NCBI GenBank assembly: GCA_963922335.1
Contig: CAWUIB010000007.1
Coordinates: forward strand, 62,001 to 126,000
Origin: CALBPI01 sp963922335
Lineage (GTDB): Bacteria > Pseudomonadota > Gammaproteobacteria > Steroidobacterales > Woeseiaceae
Reading direction: 5' to 3'
Length of the DNA stretch: 64,000 nucleotides
Position 1 is the first letter of the stretch, and each line of letters opens with the position of its first letter. Positions 43,233 to 52,075 of this stretch are shown in pieces. The notes under the pieces were generated by a model. The model had not been told where the DNA came from, searched no databases, and was given only the letters and a program-made list of their open reading frames with translations. The translations under genes and the position numbers were made by a program.

Positions 43233-44932
43233 TCCGCGAGCAGACGGCGTTCAATCATTTGAGTGCACGGTCCGCGCTGTGTGAGCGCGAGAATCAGTAA
43301 GAGATCGCCCGCTTCGGCCCAGTCGAGTGCGAACCTTGTGCCCTCGACGGGGCTGTCCGCGAGATGGATTGCATTCGCATCCATCCCGCTAGACAGGGCG
43401 ATGTCACGAATCAGTTTCTGAACGGCATCAGGCTCGCGTCCACGTTCATACCCGGGGAGCTGGGTAATCACGAGCATGTCGGGCTGGGCCTCAAGCGCTG
43501 CTTTGGTTAACCCCTCGATGAGATCGTCACTGCGATCCCCCGCCTGCCCCATCAGAACCAGTCGTCTTTGTGCTGGCATCGACGCGATGGTGCGAGCCAT
43601 GGCGAGCAATCCATGTTCGTTGTGCGCGAAATCGACAACCGCACGAATGCCTTTGCCTTCGTAGAAATTTCCACGCCCCGGATTCTCTTCACTGTCGCCG
43701 GCGAACTGCACGAGGCCATCTTTGATCGCCGAGTCGCTGCATCCAACGATGTGACCCAGTGCGGCGGCAGCGAGCGCATTTTGCACGTTATGGCGTGCGC
43801 TCCCGCCCATCGTCACGGGCACTTCCTTAATGTGGACGATATCGCGTTGCTCACCGTTGGAGAGTCGACACAAGACACCGCCGGTGACAACAAATGCCAT
43901 GCCACCGTTAGTGAAGTGACCCACCACCACCGGGTTACTGGCATCCTCGCTAAACCAAACGACTGGCTCATGATCGAGTGCCTCTGCATACGCAACGACA
44001 CCCTCATCGTCCGCGTTGAGGATCAAGGGTCGGTCAGGATCGACCCCCTTCTGGACAATGAACTTGGCATCCCTCAACTCGGTTACGGTGTGAATGCCGT
44101 ACTCGCCAAGATGATCCGCAGCGACGTTTGTAATTAGTGCGGCGTCCGCTGCCGTCACACCCAGACCGCGTCGTAACATCCCGCCACGAGCGACCTCGAG
44201 CAAAGCGACCTCTGTCTCAGGATGGCGCAGCAACTGCCGGGCACCGCCGGGCCCTGAGTAGTCGCCAGTGTCAATAATCGCATCACCGACCCGGATGTAA
44301 TCGGTCGACGTCACTCCAGGTGTTCTTCCGGAGGCCGCCACGATCGACGCAGCGAGTCGGACAGTGGTGGACTTGCCATTGGTGCCCGTGATCAACGCTA
44401 CTGGCACGTCACCAAAACTTCCGAATGCGCTCCAATCCAGCTTCTCAGAATCTGGCAACTCGCGAACGGGCCAGGTCGATGCCTGCCCACCAAATCCTAA
44501 CGACACTTCATCGTCATCAACCAGAAACGGAACTTCGTGTTCGCTTGCTGCTCGCGCTAAGGCGAGCAATGCTGGGTTGCGCTCTTCGTCAATCAATTGC
44601 TGCAAGCGTGAGATAGTCGCTTCAAAATCCGGTGCTGCAGTGCCCGCGATCTCAGCTATCGCAAATTCAACTGCCGCCTCATTGATGTCGGTCGCTGCGT
44701 ACAAGCAATCCAACGGAGCCGTGATCACAAGACTGATTCCGCTCGCGTGTCGGCGATGCAGGCGCTTGCTTTCCGTCCAGCCAAGCGCATCGAGCAATCG
44801 CTGCACGCACTCACGCCACACCGTCAACAGTCGGTCCTGATCGTCGGGCGTCGCGACCATCTCGCAAATCGCCCCCGGCTCGGTGGTGAATAGATTTGGC
44901 CCTGTCAGGCGCCGCGATTCATCGATGCGCAT
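43229..44932 (-). CDS. CphA-like Mur ligase (CphA' type)
   Basis: 567 aa. No ATP-grasp domain; after an N-terminal region of about 175 residues a Mur-ligase module starts at GTNGKSTT (183-190), with ARGGMLRRGLG, TNVAADHLGEYG, and a C-terminal GDRSDD/DFAHNEHGLLAM block. It resembles the C-terminal half of cyanophycin synthetase and is found beside cphA in many non-cyanobacterial cyanophycin clusters. Precise role unknown; possibly adds arginine or another residue to make a variant polymer. Last gene of the operon. Confidence 0.85.
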   Translation of the reverse strand: MRIDESRRLTGPNLFTTEPGAICEMVATPDDQDRLLTVWRECVQRLLDALGWTESKRLHRRHASGISLVITAPLDCLYAATDINEAAVEFAIAEIAGTAAPDFEATISRLQQLIDEERNPALLALARAASEHEVPFLVDDDEVSLGFGGQASTWPVRELPDSEKLDWSAFGSFGDVPVALITGTNGKSTTVRLAASIVAASGRTPGVTSTDYIRVGDAIIDTGDYSGPGGARQLLRHPETEVALLEVARGGMLRRGLGVTAADAALITNVAADHLGEYGIHTVTELRDAKFIVQKGVDPDRPLILNADDEGVVAYAEALDHEPVVWFSEDASNPVVVGHFTNGGMAFVVTGGVLCRLSNGEQRDIVHIKEVPVTMGGSARHNVQNALAAAALGHIVGCSDSAIKDGLVQFAGDSEENPGRGNFYEGKGIRAVVDFAHNEHGLLAMARTIASMPAQRRLVLMGQAGDRSDDLIEGLTKAALEAQPDMLVITQLPGYERGREPDAVQKLIRDIALSSGMDANAIHLADSPVEGTRFALDWAEAGDLLLILALTQRGPCTQMIERRLLAD

Positions 44933-44937
44933 GATCG

Positions 44938-47751
44938 CTAGTCGCCGTCCTCTTTGTCGCGTACCGCAAGACGGACACCGCGCTCATCACGAATCAGCTC
45001 GTCTTCAGCATCCAGTTCAAATGCGCCCGGGTCGACCGTAATACTGCTGATCTTGCCGCTGCTCGCCAACTTCTCGGATACCTCGCCACCTTCGTACTTG
45101 AAGTGAATGATTTGCTTCCAGCTTCGATGGACCTCATCACCGAATACCACGACCAGATCTCCCTCCCGGGCGAGCGACAGCGTGTGCACAATCGCCTCTT
45201 GCTCATCAGGGATGATCTCGATATTCGTATCCGGGATACCGTGCTCAAGCAGCACCTGTTTCATCATCTGCGGCACTTCATCGTGGCCGCGACCGCGTCG
45301 ATGATCATCGGCTTTCAGGACATAGTGATCGAAGTGTCCTGCTGCTTCTTTCGCGAGCGCCAGAATATCTTCATCACGACGGTCTCCCGGCGCTGCAAGC
45401 GTCACGATTTTCCGGCCATTCACATCCAGGCGGTTGATGGTCTGGCACATAGTAGCCATAGCCGGCGCATTGTGCGCATAGTCGAGAATCACGCGGAACG
45501 GATGCTCGTCGAATACATTCATTCGACCTGGCGCCTGGAAGAAACTCGTGCTGAACGTTCGCAATCCGTGGCGGATATCCTCGAGTTGCTTGCCAAGCGA
45601 GAATGCCAGCGCGCAGGCAAACATCGCATTCTGAACATTGTGAGTCGCCTTGCCTTCCAGCGTCGCCGGTATCAGGTGCGTCCACAACAAAGGAATATGA
45701 TTACCTTTGTCATAGATCGTGATCATGTCACCGTTCATGCCCTGCTCGAGTACAACCGCTCGACCACCCTCTCGAATATGTTCGCGAACAATCGGATGTG
45801 CCGGATTCATGGTGACGTAGCAAAGATGTTTCGCTTTGGTGTAGTCCGCCATCAAGAGGCAGTTCTTATCGTCAGCATTCAACACTGCGGTGTCTTCGGC
45901 GACCTCGACCACCACTCGCTTGATCTCGGCGAGTTGCTCGAGCGTATTGATACCCCGAATGCCAAGGTGGTCTGGCGCAACGTTCAGACAGCAGGCGACA
46001 TCGCTTCTTTGATACCCAAGACCGGCGCGCAGAATTCCCCCTCGAGCGGTCTCCATCACTGCAATGTCGACGCTGGGATCACGCAAAACCATCTGTGCCG
46101 CGGACGGGCCGGTCATATCGCCTTTGACGGTCAGATGGCCATCTACATACACGCCTTCGGTGGAAGTCGCACCGACGACATGACCCGCCGTCTTGAGAAT
46201 ATGCGACAGCATCCGTGAAGTTGTCGTCTTGCCGTTCGTGCCTGTAATTCCGGCAATCGGAATCCGGCTGGGTGTGCCCTCTGGGAACAACATGTCCAGT
46301 ACTTTGCCGGCGACGTCACGTGGCTCGCCTTCGGAAGGTGCGACATGCATTCGAAAACCCGGCGCTGCGTTGACCTCGACAATTGCACCGCCAATATCCT
46401 TGTAGGACTGCGAAATATCATCAGTCAGAAAATCGACGCCGCCGACATCCAGACCCACGGCCATCACAGCTCGCTCGGCCATCGCACGATTGTCCGGATG
46501 CACCGAGTCGGTCATATCGATTGCGGTGCCACCAGTCGACAGGTTGGCGGTCGAGCGCAAATAGAAGACATGCCCTTCATCGAGCACACTGGAGGGGGTC
46601 AGATCAGCCTGCTCCAACAGACGCTGTGCTTGTTGATCGATCTCGATCTTAGTCAGCACTTTTTCGTGACCAATACCGCGGCGCGGATCCTGGTTCACGA
46701 TGTCCACCAGTTCCTCGATCGTATGCTTGCCATCGCCGATCACGTGCCCTGGCACGCGCTTGGCGACCGCTACAAGTTCACCGTCGACAACCAGCATGCG
46801 ATGGTCCATGCCGGAAATGAACGACTCGACCAACACGGCGCGCGACTTGCCTTTTTCTCGCGCAATATCAAACGCCGTTGCGACCGAATCATCATCGGTG
46901 AGATTGATGGTGACCCCGCGGCCGTGGTTCGCATCGAGCGGCTTCACCACCACTGGGTATCCGATCCGATTCGCTGCGCGCACCGCTTCACTCGGTGAGT
47001 ACACCATCCGTTGCTGCGGGACCGGCAAGCCAAGATCGTTCAACAGATTGTGGGTGTCTTCCTTATCACAGGAAATCTCAACCGCGATGTTGGTCGTTTT
47101 GCTCGTGATCGTCGCCTGAATACGCTGCTGGAACTTGCCGTGACCGAATTGCACCAGTGAATACTCATTCAAGCGTAACCAAGGGATGTCGCGATCAACT
47201 GCTGCGGCAACCAGAGATGCGGTACTCGGCCCCATTTCCTTGCGCTGGGCGAATCGGATGAAGCGCTCGCGCTCGCGATTGAAGTCGAAGTCCTTTTGAA
47301 CGTCATCGCGAAACTCGTCTCGCAGCGCTTCGGGCAGCAACTGGAAAATGAGCTGGAGTGAAAGACGTGCAGCCTCCAGGCCCACGTCACGCTGGCGGTA
47401 TTCAAATACGACGTTGTAACAGCCGGGCTGGCCCTCGATCGATCGCGTTCGGCCAAACGTCACGTCCGATCCCGCCTCACTCTGAAGCTCGAGAATCAGA
47501 TGCTCCCAGATGTGTCCCATCCAGGTGCCGTCGTCTTCACGCAGCCGCCTGAGAAAACCACCCTCCGTGCGATAAGAGCAACCGTGCTCCGCGAGTCCCG
47601 GCAGCGCTTCGACCAATCCGTCGATGAACTTCGGACCGAGACGACCAGATGGCCATTGCTCGAGAGACTTCAAATCCACCTGATGGCGGATCACCGGAAA
47701 ATGGGCGTACAGGTTTGGCCCACGATAGACGTTGGTAGTTAGAATTTTCAT
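44938..47751 (-). CDS. cphA: Cyanophycin synthetase
   Basis: 937 aa from ATG 47751. Domain order matches CphA: N-terminal domain with GPNLYAHFPVIRHQVDL (1-160), ATP-grasp (about 230-480: YPVVVKPLDANHGRGV; FISGMDHRMLVVDG; VEVNAAPGFRMH), Mur ligase (GTNGKTTTSRML at 504-515; ARGGILRAGLGY; LDYAHNAPAM). It builds multi-L-arginyl-poly-L-aspartate from Asp and Arg at ATP cost as nitrogen reserve granules. Normal length. Confidence 0.95.
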   Translation of the reverse strand: MKILTTNVYRGPNLYAHFPVIRHQVDLKSLEQWPSGRLGPKFIDGLVEALPGLAEHGCSYRTEGGFLRRLREDDGTWMGHIWEHLILELQSEAGSDVTFGRTRSIEGQPGCYNVVFEYRQRDVGLEAARLSLQLIFQLLPEALRDEFRDDVQKDFDFNRERERFIRFAQRKEMGPSTASLVAAAVDRDIPWLRLNEYSLVQFGHGKFQQRIQATITSKTTNIAVEISCDKEDTHNLLNDLGLPVPQQRMVYSPSEAVRAANRIGYPVVVKPLDANHGRGVTINLTDDDSVATAFDIAREKGKSRAVLVESFISGMDHRMLVVDGELVAVAKRVPGHVIGDGKHTIEELVDIVNQDPRRGIGHEKVLTKIEIDQQAQRLLEQADLTPSSVLDEGHVFYLRSTANLSTGGTAIDMTDSVHPDNRAMAERAVMAVGLDVGGVDFLTDDISQSYKDIGGAIVEVNAAPGFRMHVAPSEGEPRDVAGKVLDMLFPEGTPSRIPIAGITGTNGKTTTSRMLSHILKTAGHVVGATSTEGVYVDGHLTVKGDMTGPSAAQMVLRDPSVDIAVMETARGGILRAGLGYQRSDVACCLNVAPDHLGIRGINTLEQLAEIKRVVVEVAEDTAVLNADDKNCLLMADYTKAKHLCYVTMNPAHPIVREHIREGGRAVVLEQGMNGDMITIYDKGNHIPLLWTHLIPATLEGKATHNVQNAMFACALAFSLGKQLEDIRHGLRTFSTSFFQAPGRMNVFDEHPFRVILDYAHNAPAMATMCQTINRLDVNGRKIVTLAAPGDRRDEDILALAKEAAGHFDHYVLKADDHRRGRGHDEVPQMMKQVLLEHGIPDTNIEIIPDEQEAIVHTLSLAREGDLVVVFGDEVHRSWKQIIHFKYEGGEVSEKLASSGKISSITVDPGAFELDAEDELIRDERGVRLAVRDKEDGD

Positions 47752-47818
47752 GTCAGACCCCACTCCAGACCCGTCGACTGTAGCAGTCTGAAGGGCCCGG
47801 GTTAAATGACCCGACGCT

Positions 47819-48640
47819 TTATGTCTGCTGTTTCAGGCGCAACGCGCTGGCTTCGCGCGTTTCCAGGTTGTAATGATCGCCTGCGGTCAACAGATGCAAT
47901 GTCAATCCAACCAGGCTGATCGGGTCTTCGTGACCTGCATCGTACATCGAGGAATGGGTCAATCCCGCAGGGTCAACCACTGTGATCGCGCCGCTGCCGA
48001 CGACCTCCAGGTCGCCATGAGGATCAATGAAAGCTGCCGTGTCCTCGTCGATACCCAACCCAGTAACAAACGGGTTGTAGGACAGAGCGGTTAGCAGCCG
48101 TCCGAGGCGGTCGCGCTGTCTGAAATGTTGATCGATAATCGCTTTGTTGGTCAGCCCCAAGCCTGGCGCCATCGTCACACCATTTTCTGATGGTGTTGGC
48201 CCGGTTCTACCACCAGCGATCATGTGCTCCGGCACGATCGCAGCGCCGGCCGATGTGCCCGCCACATGCAGACCCTCGTTGTGCAGATCGCGTATCGCCT
48301 TCGCCACCGGGGTCCCACCCAGGATCGTCGACAAGCGCAATTGGTTGCCGCCAGTGATAAAGACGCCGGTCGCTCGATTCAAGGTCTCGGTGATTTCTTC
48401 ATTGAAGCAGTCCTCGCGCTCGTCGATTGCCATATAGCGCGAGCGAGCGCCCATAGACTCGAACAGCTCCACATATCGGGGGCCGGTGTCGGGCAGTTCC
48501 GAGGCGGTTGGGATGACGAGTATCTTGGCGTCGCGTCCGCCCGCAAGCTTCGCAAATCGACTGAGAATTTCGCCATCAGTCTCACGCGCCTCTGCGCCAC
48601 CGATCGGCACAAGCCAACCGCGCTTTCCCAAATCAGACAC
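47819..48640 (-). CDS. cphB: Cyanophycinase
   Basis: 273 aa. Serine-protease-like S51 family: GTSAGAAIV gives nucleophile Ser130, FITGGNQLRLS and GLGIDEDTAAFI are family landmarks. It cuts cyanophycin to beta-Asp-Arg dipeptides; being cytoplasmic (no signal) it mobilises the cell's own polymer. Lies between iadA-like and cphA genes, completing synthesis and breakdown in one unit. Confidence 0.94.
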   Translation of the reverse strand: MSDLGKRGWLVPIGGAEARETDGEILSRFAKLAGGRDAKILVIPTASELPDTGPRYVELFESMGARSRYMAIDEREDCFNEEITETLNRATGVFITGGNQLRLSTILGGTPVAKAIRDLHNEGLHVAGTSAGAAIVPEHMIAGGRTGPTPSENGVTMAPGLGLTNKAIIDQHFRQRDRLGRLLTALSYNPFVTGLGIDEDTAAFIDPHGDLEVVGSGAITVVDPAGLTHSSMYDAGHEDPISLVGLTLHLLTAGDHYNLETREASALRLKQQT

Positions 48641-48651
48641 TCAAATTTCCT

Positions 48652-49839
48652 CTATTCAAACGTGCCACGCACGACCGGCTCGCCCTCACGAACCATCCAA
48701 CGTCCGAGCGCCATGACGCTGCGAATGCCGAAGTTGTCATCCAGCAGCACAAGATCCGCATCCATGCCGGCGGCGAGACGGCCCTTTTGATGAAAGCGCA
48801 TCAGTCTCGCAGGATTACTCGTAAACGCCGGCAGTACAGCCTCCAGCCCAAGCTGCTTGGCGCTTCTAGAGAGAGACAACACAAGATCATCCGAACGCCC
48901 ATAGTCCAGTCCGGACGGGTTTCCGTCGGCATCGAACGAGGCGAGACAGCCGCCGGAATCGGTGCTGATCGTAATGAGCTTCGGGTTGCCGCCGTTTGCG
49001 AGGTAACGCACGAGCGACTCGTCAGCGCGCAGTCCGTCTTCGTCCTCTTCGACGGGAAACGCCGAGATATCGATGTAGCAGCCCTGTTTCGTGATCTCGC
49101 AAGCTTCCTCGAACAATACGTTCTTGCGATTGCAATGTGTGGGGTTGAACACACGCGCCGGTATCTCGGTGTCCGCTAGCGCACGCCGGACCATTTCCAG
49201 ACCGGCATCTCCATCACCTAAATGCAGGTGACAGATTCCGGCCTTGCCCGTGATCAGTCCAGCCACATGGGCCTCTCCCGCAGCTTTCGCAAGCTCTGTT
49301 TGCGTCATCTGCGAAGAACGATGATCGCTGATCGCGATTTCACCTAACGCGACAATGGCGTCGATACTTACGATGTCGCGGGTCACCGATCCGGTCAGTG
49401 TCGTAGCAGGCCAGTGGTAGCCGCCCGTGTAGCACCAGGCGGAAAGACCCTCTTCACGAAGACCTCGGACCCGAGCCACCAGCGAATCGGTCGTGCGCGT
49501 CACGTCATCCGTGCCCAGCAATCCTACGACCGAGGTAATTCCGGCACTCGTGAAGTTACTCAGAGGAACCGGTGGTACCTGAGTTGAGAACCCGGCCTCA
49601 CCACCGCCGCCAGTGAGGTGCGTGTGAATGTCCACGAAACCGGGCACCAGCGCCGCGCCTTCGGCATCGACATCAGTGCTCAGATGGCGTGCACCAATCT
49701 CTGGCAAGTCGCTGCCGAGATACGCAATCTGTTTTCCGACCACGAGCACGTGGCCGATACCCGCGGATTCGGGTGCGAAAATTTGTGCGTTACGGATCAG
49801 ATGGAACACGGGTGGGCTCACTCGAAACAGGCGCGGCAT
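48652..49839 (-). CDS. iadA: Isoaspartyl dipeptidase (beta-aspartyl-peptidase)
   Basis: 395 aa, amidohydrolase fold. Metal ligands begin with FVDIHTHLTGGGG (His72, His74); TGKAGICHLHLGDG includes the carboxylated-lysine region and following His; ITISTDSGG the late Asp. Hydrolyses beta-Asp-Arg released by cyanophycinase to aspartate and arginine, closing the degradation pathway. Function supported by location 11 bases upstream of cphB. Confidence 0.92.
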   Translation of the reverse strand: MPRLFRVSPPVFHLIRNAQIFAPESAGIGHVLVVGKQIAYLGSDLPEIGARHLSTDVDAEGAALVPGFVDIHTHLTGGGGEAGFSTQVPPVPLSNFTSAGITSVVGLLGTDDVTRTTDSLVARVRGLREEGLSAWCYTGGYHWPATTLTGSVTRDIVSIDAIVALGEIAISDHRSSQMTQTELAKAAGEAHVAGLITGKAGICHLHLGDGDAGLEMVRRALADTEIPARVFNPTHCNRKNVLFEEACEITKQGCYIDISAFPVEEDEDGLRADESLVRYLANGGNPKLITISTDSGGCLASFDADGNPSGLDYGRSDDLVLSLSRSAKQLGLEAVLPAFTSNPARLMRFHQKGRLAAGMDADLVLLDDNFGIRSVMALGRWMVREGEPVVRGTFE

Positions 49840-49894
49840 TCTACTCCTGCACGTGCGCAGGCGCTACGGTCGGTAGTTTTTCGACAATCCTGTA

Positions 49895-51415
49895 TCAGCG
49901 CATCATGCGTAAAATTTCGGCCCTCGTATCCGCAGGATCGATGACCGCATCAATCTCGAGCATGCTGGCAACCTCCAGCGCGCTACCGCGCTCATAGAGC
50001 TGTTGGACCAACGACTCGAATAACCGCTGACGCTCATCCGCATCCTCAATGGATTCGAGCTCTTTACGGAATCCGAGCTTCACCGCGCCTTCCAGCCCCA
50101 TCGCGCCGAACTCGCCATTCGGCCACGCTGCGCAGAACTCTGGCTCATTGAATCCGCCCCTCGCCATCGCCATGGCGCCGAGGCCATAGGCCTTGCGCAG
50201 CACAATCGCAATCATCGGTGGACCGAACACCGCCGAGGCCGTGAACATGTCCGCCATGTGACGTACGGCAGCTTGGGCTTCGCTCTCGGGACCAACCATG
50301 AAACCCGGTGTATCGATGAAAGAAAGCACGGGCAAGTTTCTCGCATCGCAGAGCTTGAGAAAGCGAGCGGCTTTCGCGGCCGCGTCGGCGTCGATCGCAC
50401 CAGCATTCGACTGATTATCGTTTGCCAGCACACCAACCGGCTTGCCTGCCATTCGCATGAAGCCCGTGATCATTGCGGAACCGAACCCGGCACCGAGTTC
50501 GAGAAAGCTGTCCTTGTCGCCGATGATGGTGATCGCCGGACGGACTTTATAGGTGAACCGCCGGTCCGCCGGCAGCACCTCGCGCAGCGATGACTGATCG
50601 TGTGCTTGCACCTCGGTCGAGGCACCTTGCAGATATCCCAAGAGCTGCTTCGTCAGGCGAGTGGCGTCCGCCTCATCGTCAGCGAGCAAATCGATCGTAC
50701 CCTGACTGAAGTGCGTCTCTGCCGGACCGATCTCGGTGGCGTCGAAGCTCCCTAGTCCGCCCGCCTCAATCATGGCCGGGCCCGCCATACCAATCCACGC
50801 GGTCCTCGTCGCAATCCGAAAATCGGCGCATCCAAACAACAGGCCATTGCCGGCGAAGCAATAGCCATTGGCCACTGCGATACGTGGCGCCTTCGAACCG
50901 ACCCTCGCCCAGCGAGCGAACGTCGGCACATCGAGTCCGGTGACTTGCGTCGTCACATCAGTATCACCGGGCCGCCCGCCGCCACCCTCGGCATACATCA
51001 CAACGGGCAGGCAATCACGCGCCGCAATCTCGAGGAGTCGATCGATCTTGCGATGGTGGTAGAAACCTTGTGTTGCAGCGAGCACGGTGTAGTCGTTGAT
51101 CACCAATGCTGTGCGTGACGCCGCAGCCCCAAATTGCTCGACATTCACCGTGCCGATCCCGGTGATTACACCGTCGCCTGTCGTGTTCGCAATCAGTTCT
51201 TCCGCATCGCGACGCCCCCGCTGAGCGGCCACAGCGAGCGCACCAAATTCCGAGAACGAATCTGCATCGACGAGATCGGCAAGGTTCTCCCGAGCAGTTC
51301 TCCAACCCTTGCGATGTCGCTTTTCGATAGCTGCTGATCGGTTGTTTTCACTACCGGCGTTGTAACGTTCGCGCATGCGCTCGAGCGCAGTCTTGTTGTC
51401 GCTCTGATCTGCCAT
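49895..51415 (-). CDS. Acyl-CoA carboxylase carboxyltransferase subunit
   Basis: 506 aa from ATG 51415 (MADQSDNKTALERMRERY). Two carboxyltransferase halves: IDRLLEIAARDCLPVVMYAEGGGGRPGDTD and LPVLSFIDTPGFMVGPESEA; RKAYGLGAMAMARGGF near the C-terminus. Resembles the beta subunit of biotin-dependent acyl-CoA (propionyl, methylcrotonyl or broad) carboxylases. No biotin carboxylase or carrier gene is nearby, so its partner must be encoded elsewhere. Upstream of the cyanophycin genes, probably same transcript. Confidence 0.9.
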   Translation of the reverse strand: MADQSDNKTALERMRERYNAGSENNRSAAIEKRHRKGWRTARENLADLVDADSFSEFGALAVAAQRGRRDAEELIANTTGDGVITGIGTVNVEQFGAAASRTALVINDYTVLAATQGFYHHRKIDRLLEIAARDCLPVVMYAEGGGGRPGDTDVTTQVTGLDVPTFARWARVGSKAPRIAVANGYCFAGNGLLFGCADFRIATRTAWIGMAGPAMIEAGGLGSFDATEIGPAETHFSQGTIDLLADDEADATRLTKQLLGYLQGASTEVQAHDQSSLREVLPADRRFTYKVRPAITIIGDKDSFLELGAGFGSAMITGFMRMAGKPVGVLANDNQSNAGAIDADAAAKAARFLKLCDARNLPVLSFIDTPGFMVGPESEAQAAVRHMADMFTASAVFGPPMIAIVLRKAYGLGAMAMARGGFNEPEFCAAWPNGEFGAMGLEGAVKLGFRKELESIEDADERQRLFESLVQQLYERGSALEVASMLEIDAVIDPADTRAEILRMMR

Positions 51416-51454
51416 GGTTTGCGCCGGTGCCTCTGTGCGGGTCAAGATGAGGGC

Positions 51455-52075
51455 ATGTTAGCGCAGTATCTTCATAGCCTGAGCGACGTTTCACGTGGGT
51501 CCGGGCGTCTTGTGTCCGTGATCCTCACAGCGTGGCTCGTCAGTTGCTCAAACGAACCCACACTTAAGACCTTTACGAGCGACGGATGCTCACTTTTCCC
51601 CGATCGAGCCGAGCTACTCGAGGCCGAATGGTGTGAATGCTGCCTTGAGCACGATGTGGCCTATTGGAAAGGGGGAACGGAAGCGGAAAGAGCAAAGGCG
51701 GACGAGTCGCTGCGCACTTGCGTTGCACAAAAAACCGGCAATCAGACGCTCGCCGATTTGATGTACGAAGGCGTTCGAGCCGGTGGTCATCCAGCGTTTC
51801 CGACCTGGTATCGGTGGGGCTACGGTTGGTCAACCAACCGCGGCTACACTGCGCTCACCTCCGAGGAAGAAACGCGGGCCGCTGAGATTCTTTCCGTATA
51901 TAAGCCTTCCGCTGCTACCGCCGCCTGCGGTCTGCAGCGAGCTAGGCAGCGCCCACAAAGCATCCGTGGAACCCAAGCGGCAGCGAGCGCGCCATTTCGG
52001 CCGTTGCCACCGGACCATCTGCAAGGTTCTGAGCATCGAGAATGTAAACGCCCGACCGCGCGGTTTCGTAGTTGA
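51455..52075 (+). CDS. Phospholipase A2-like lipoprotein, probably with runaway C-terminus
   Basis: 206 aa from ATG 51455. LVSVILTAWLVSC is a lipobox, so an exported lipoprotein. Core: FTSDGCSLFPD, WCECCLEHDVAYWKGG (the CCxxHD pattern of phospholipase A2 active sites), AKADESLRTCVA, RAGGHPAFPTWYRWGYGW. After about residue 160 the sequence becomes Arg/Pro-rich low complexity and overlaps the convergent oxygenase gene by 134 bases. A frameshift near 51915-51940 would end the frame at TAG about 51940-51942. The natural stop may have been lost. Confidence 0.65.
   Translation: MLAQYLHSLSDVSRGSGRLVSVILTAWLVSCSNEPTLKTFTSDGCSLFPDRAELLEAEWCECCLEHDVAYWKGGTEAERAKADESLRTCVAQKTGNQTLADLMYEGVRAGGHPAFPTWYRWGYGWSTNRGYTALTSEEETRAAEILSVYKPSAATAACGLQRARQRPQSIRGTQAAASAPFRPLPPDHLQGSEHRECKRPTARFRS

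Noticed and set aside
45103..46218. 371-aa plus-strand open frame opposite cphA
   Set aside because: Antisense to a full-length cyanophycin synthetase with all domains intact; no motifs of its own.
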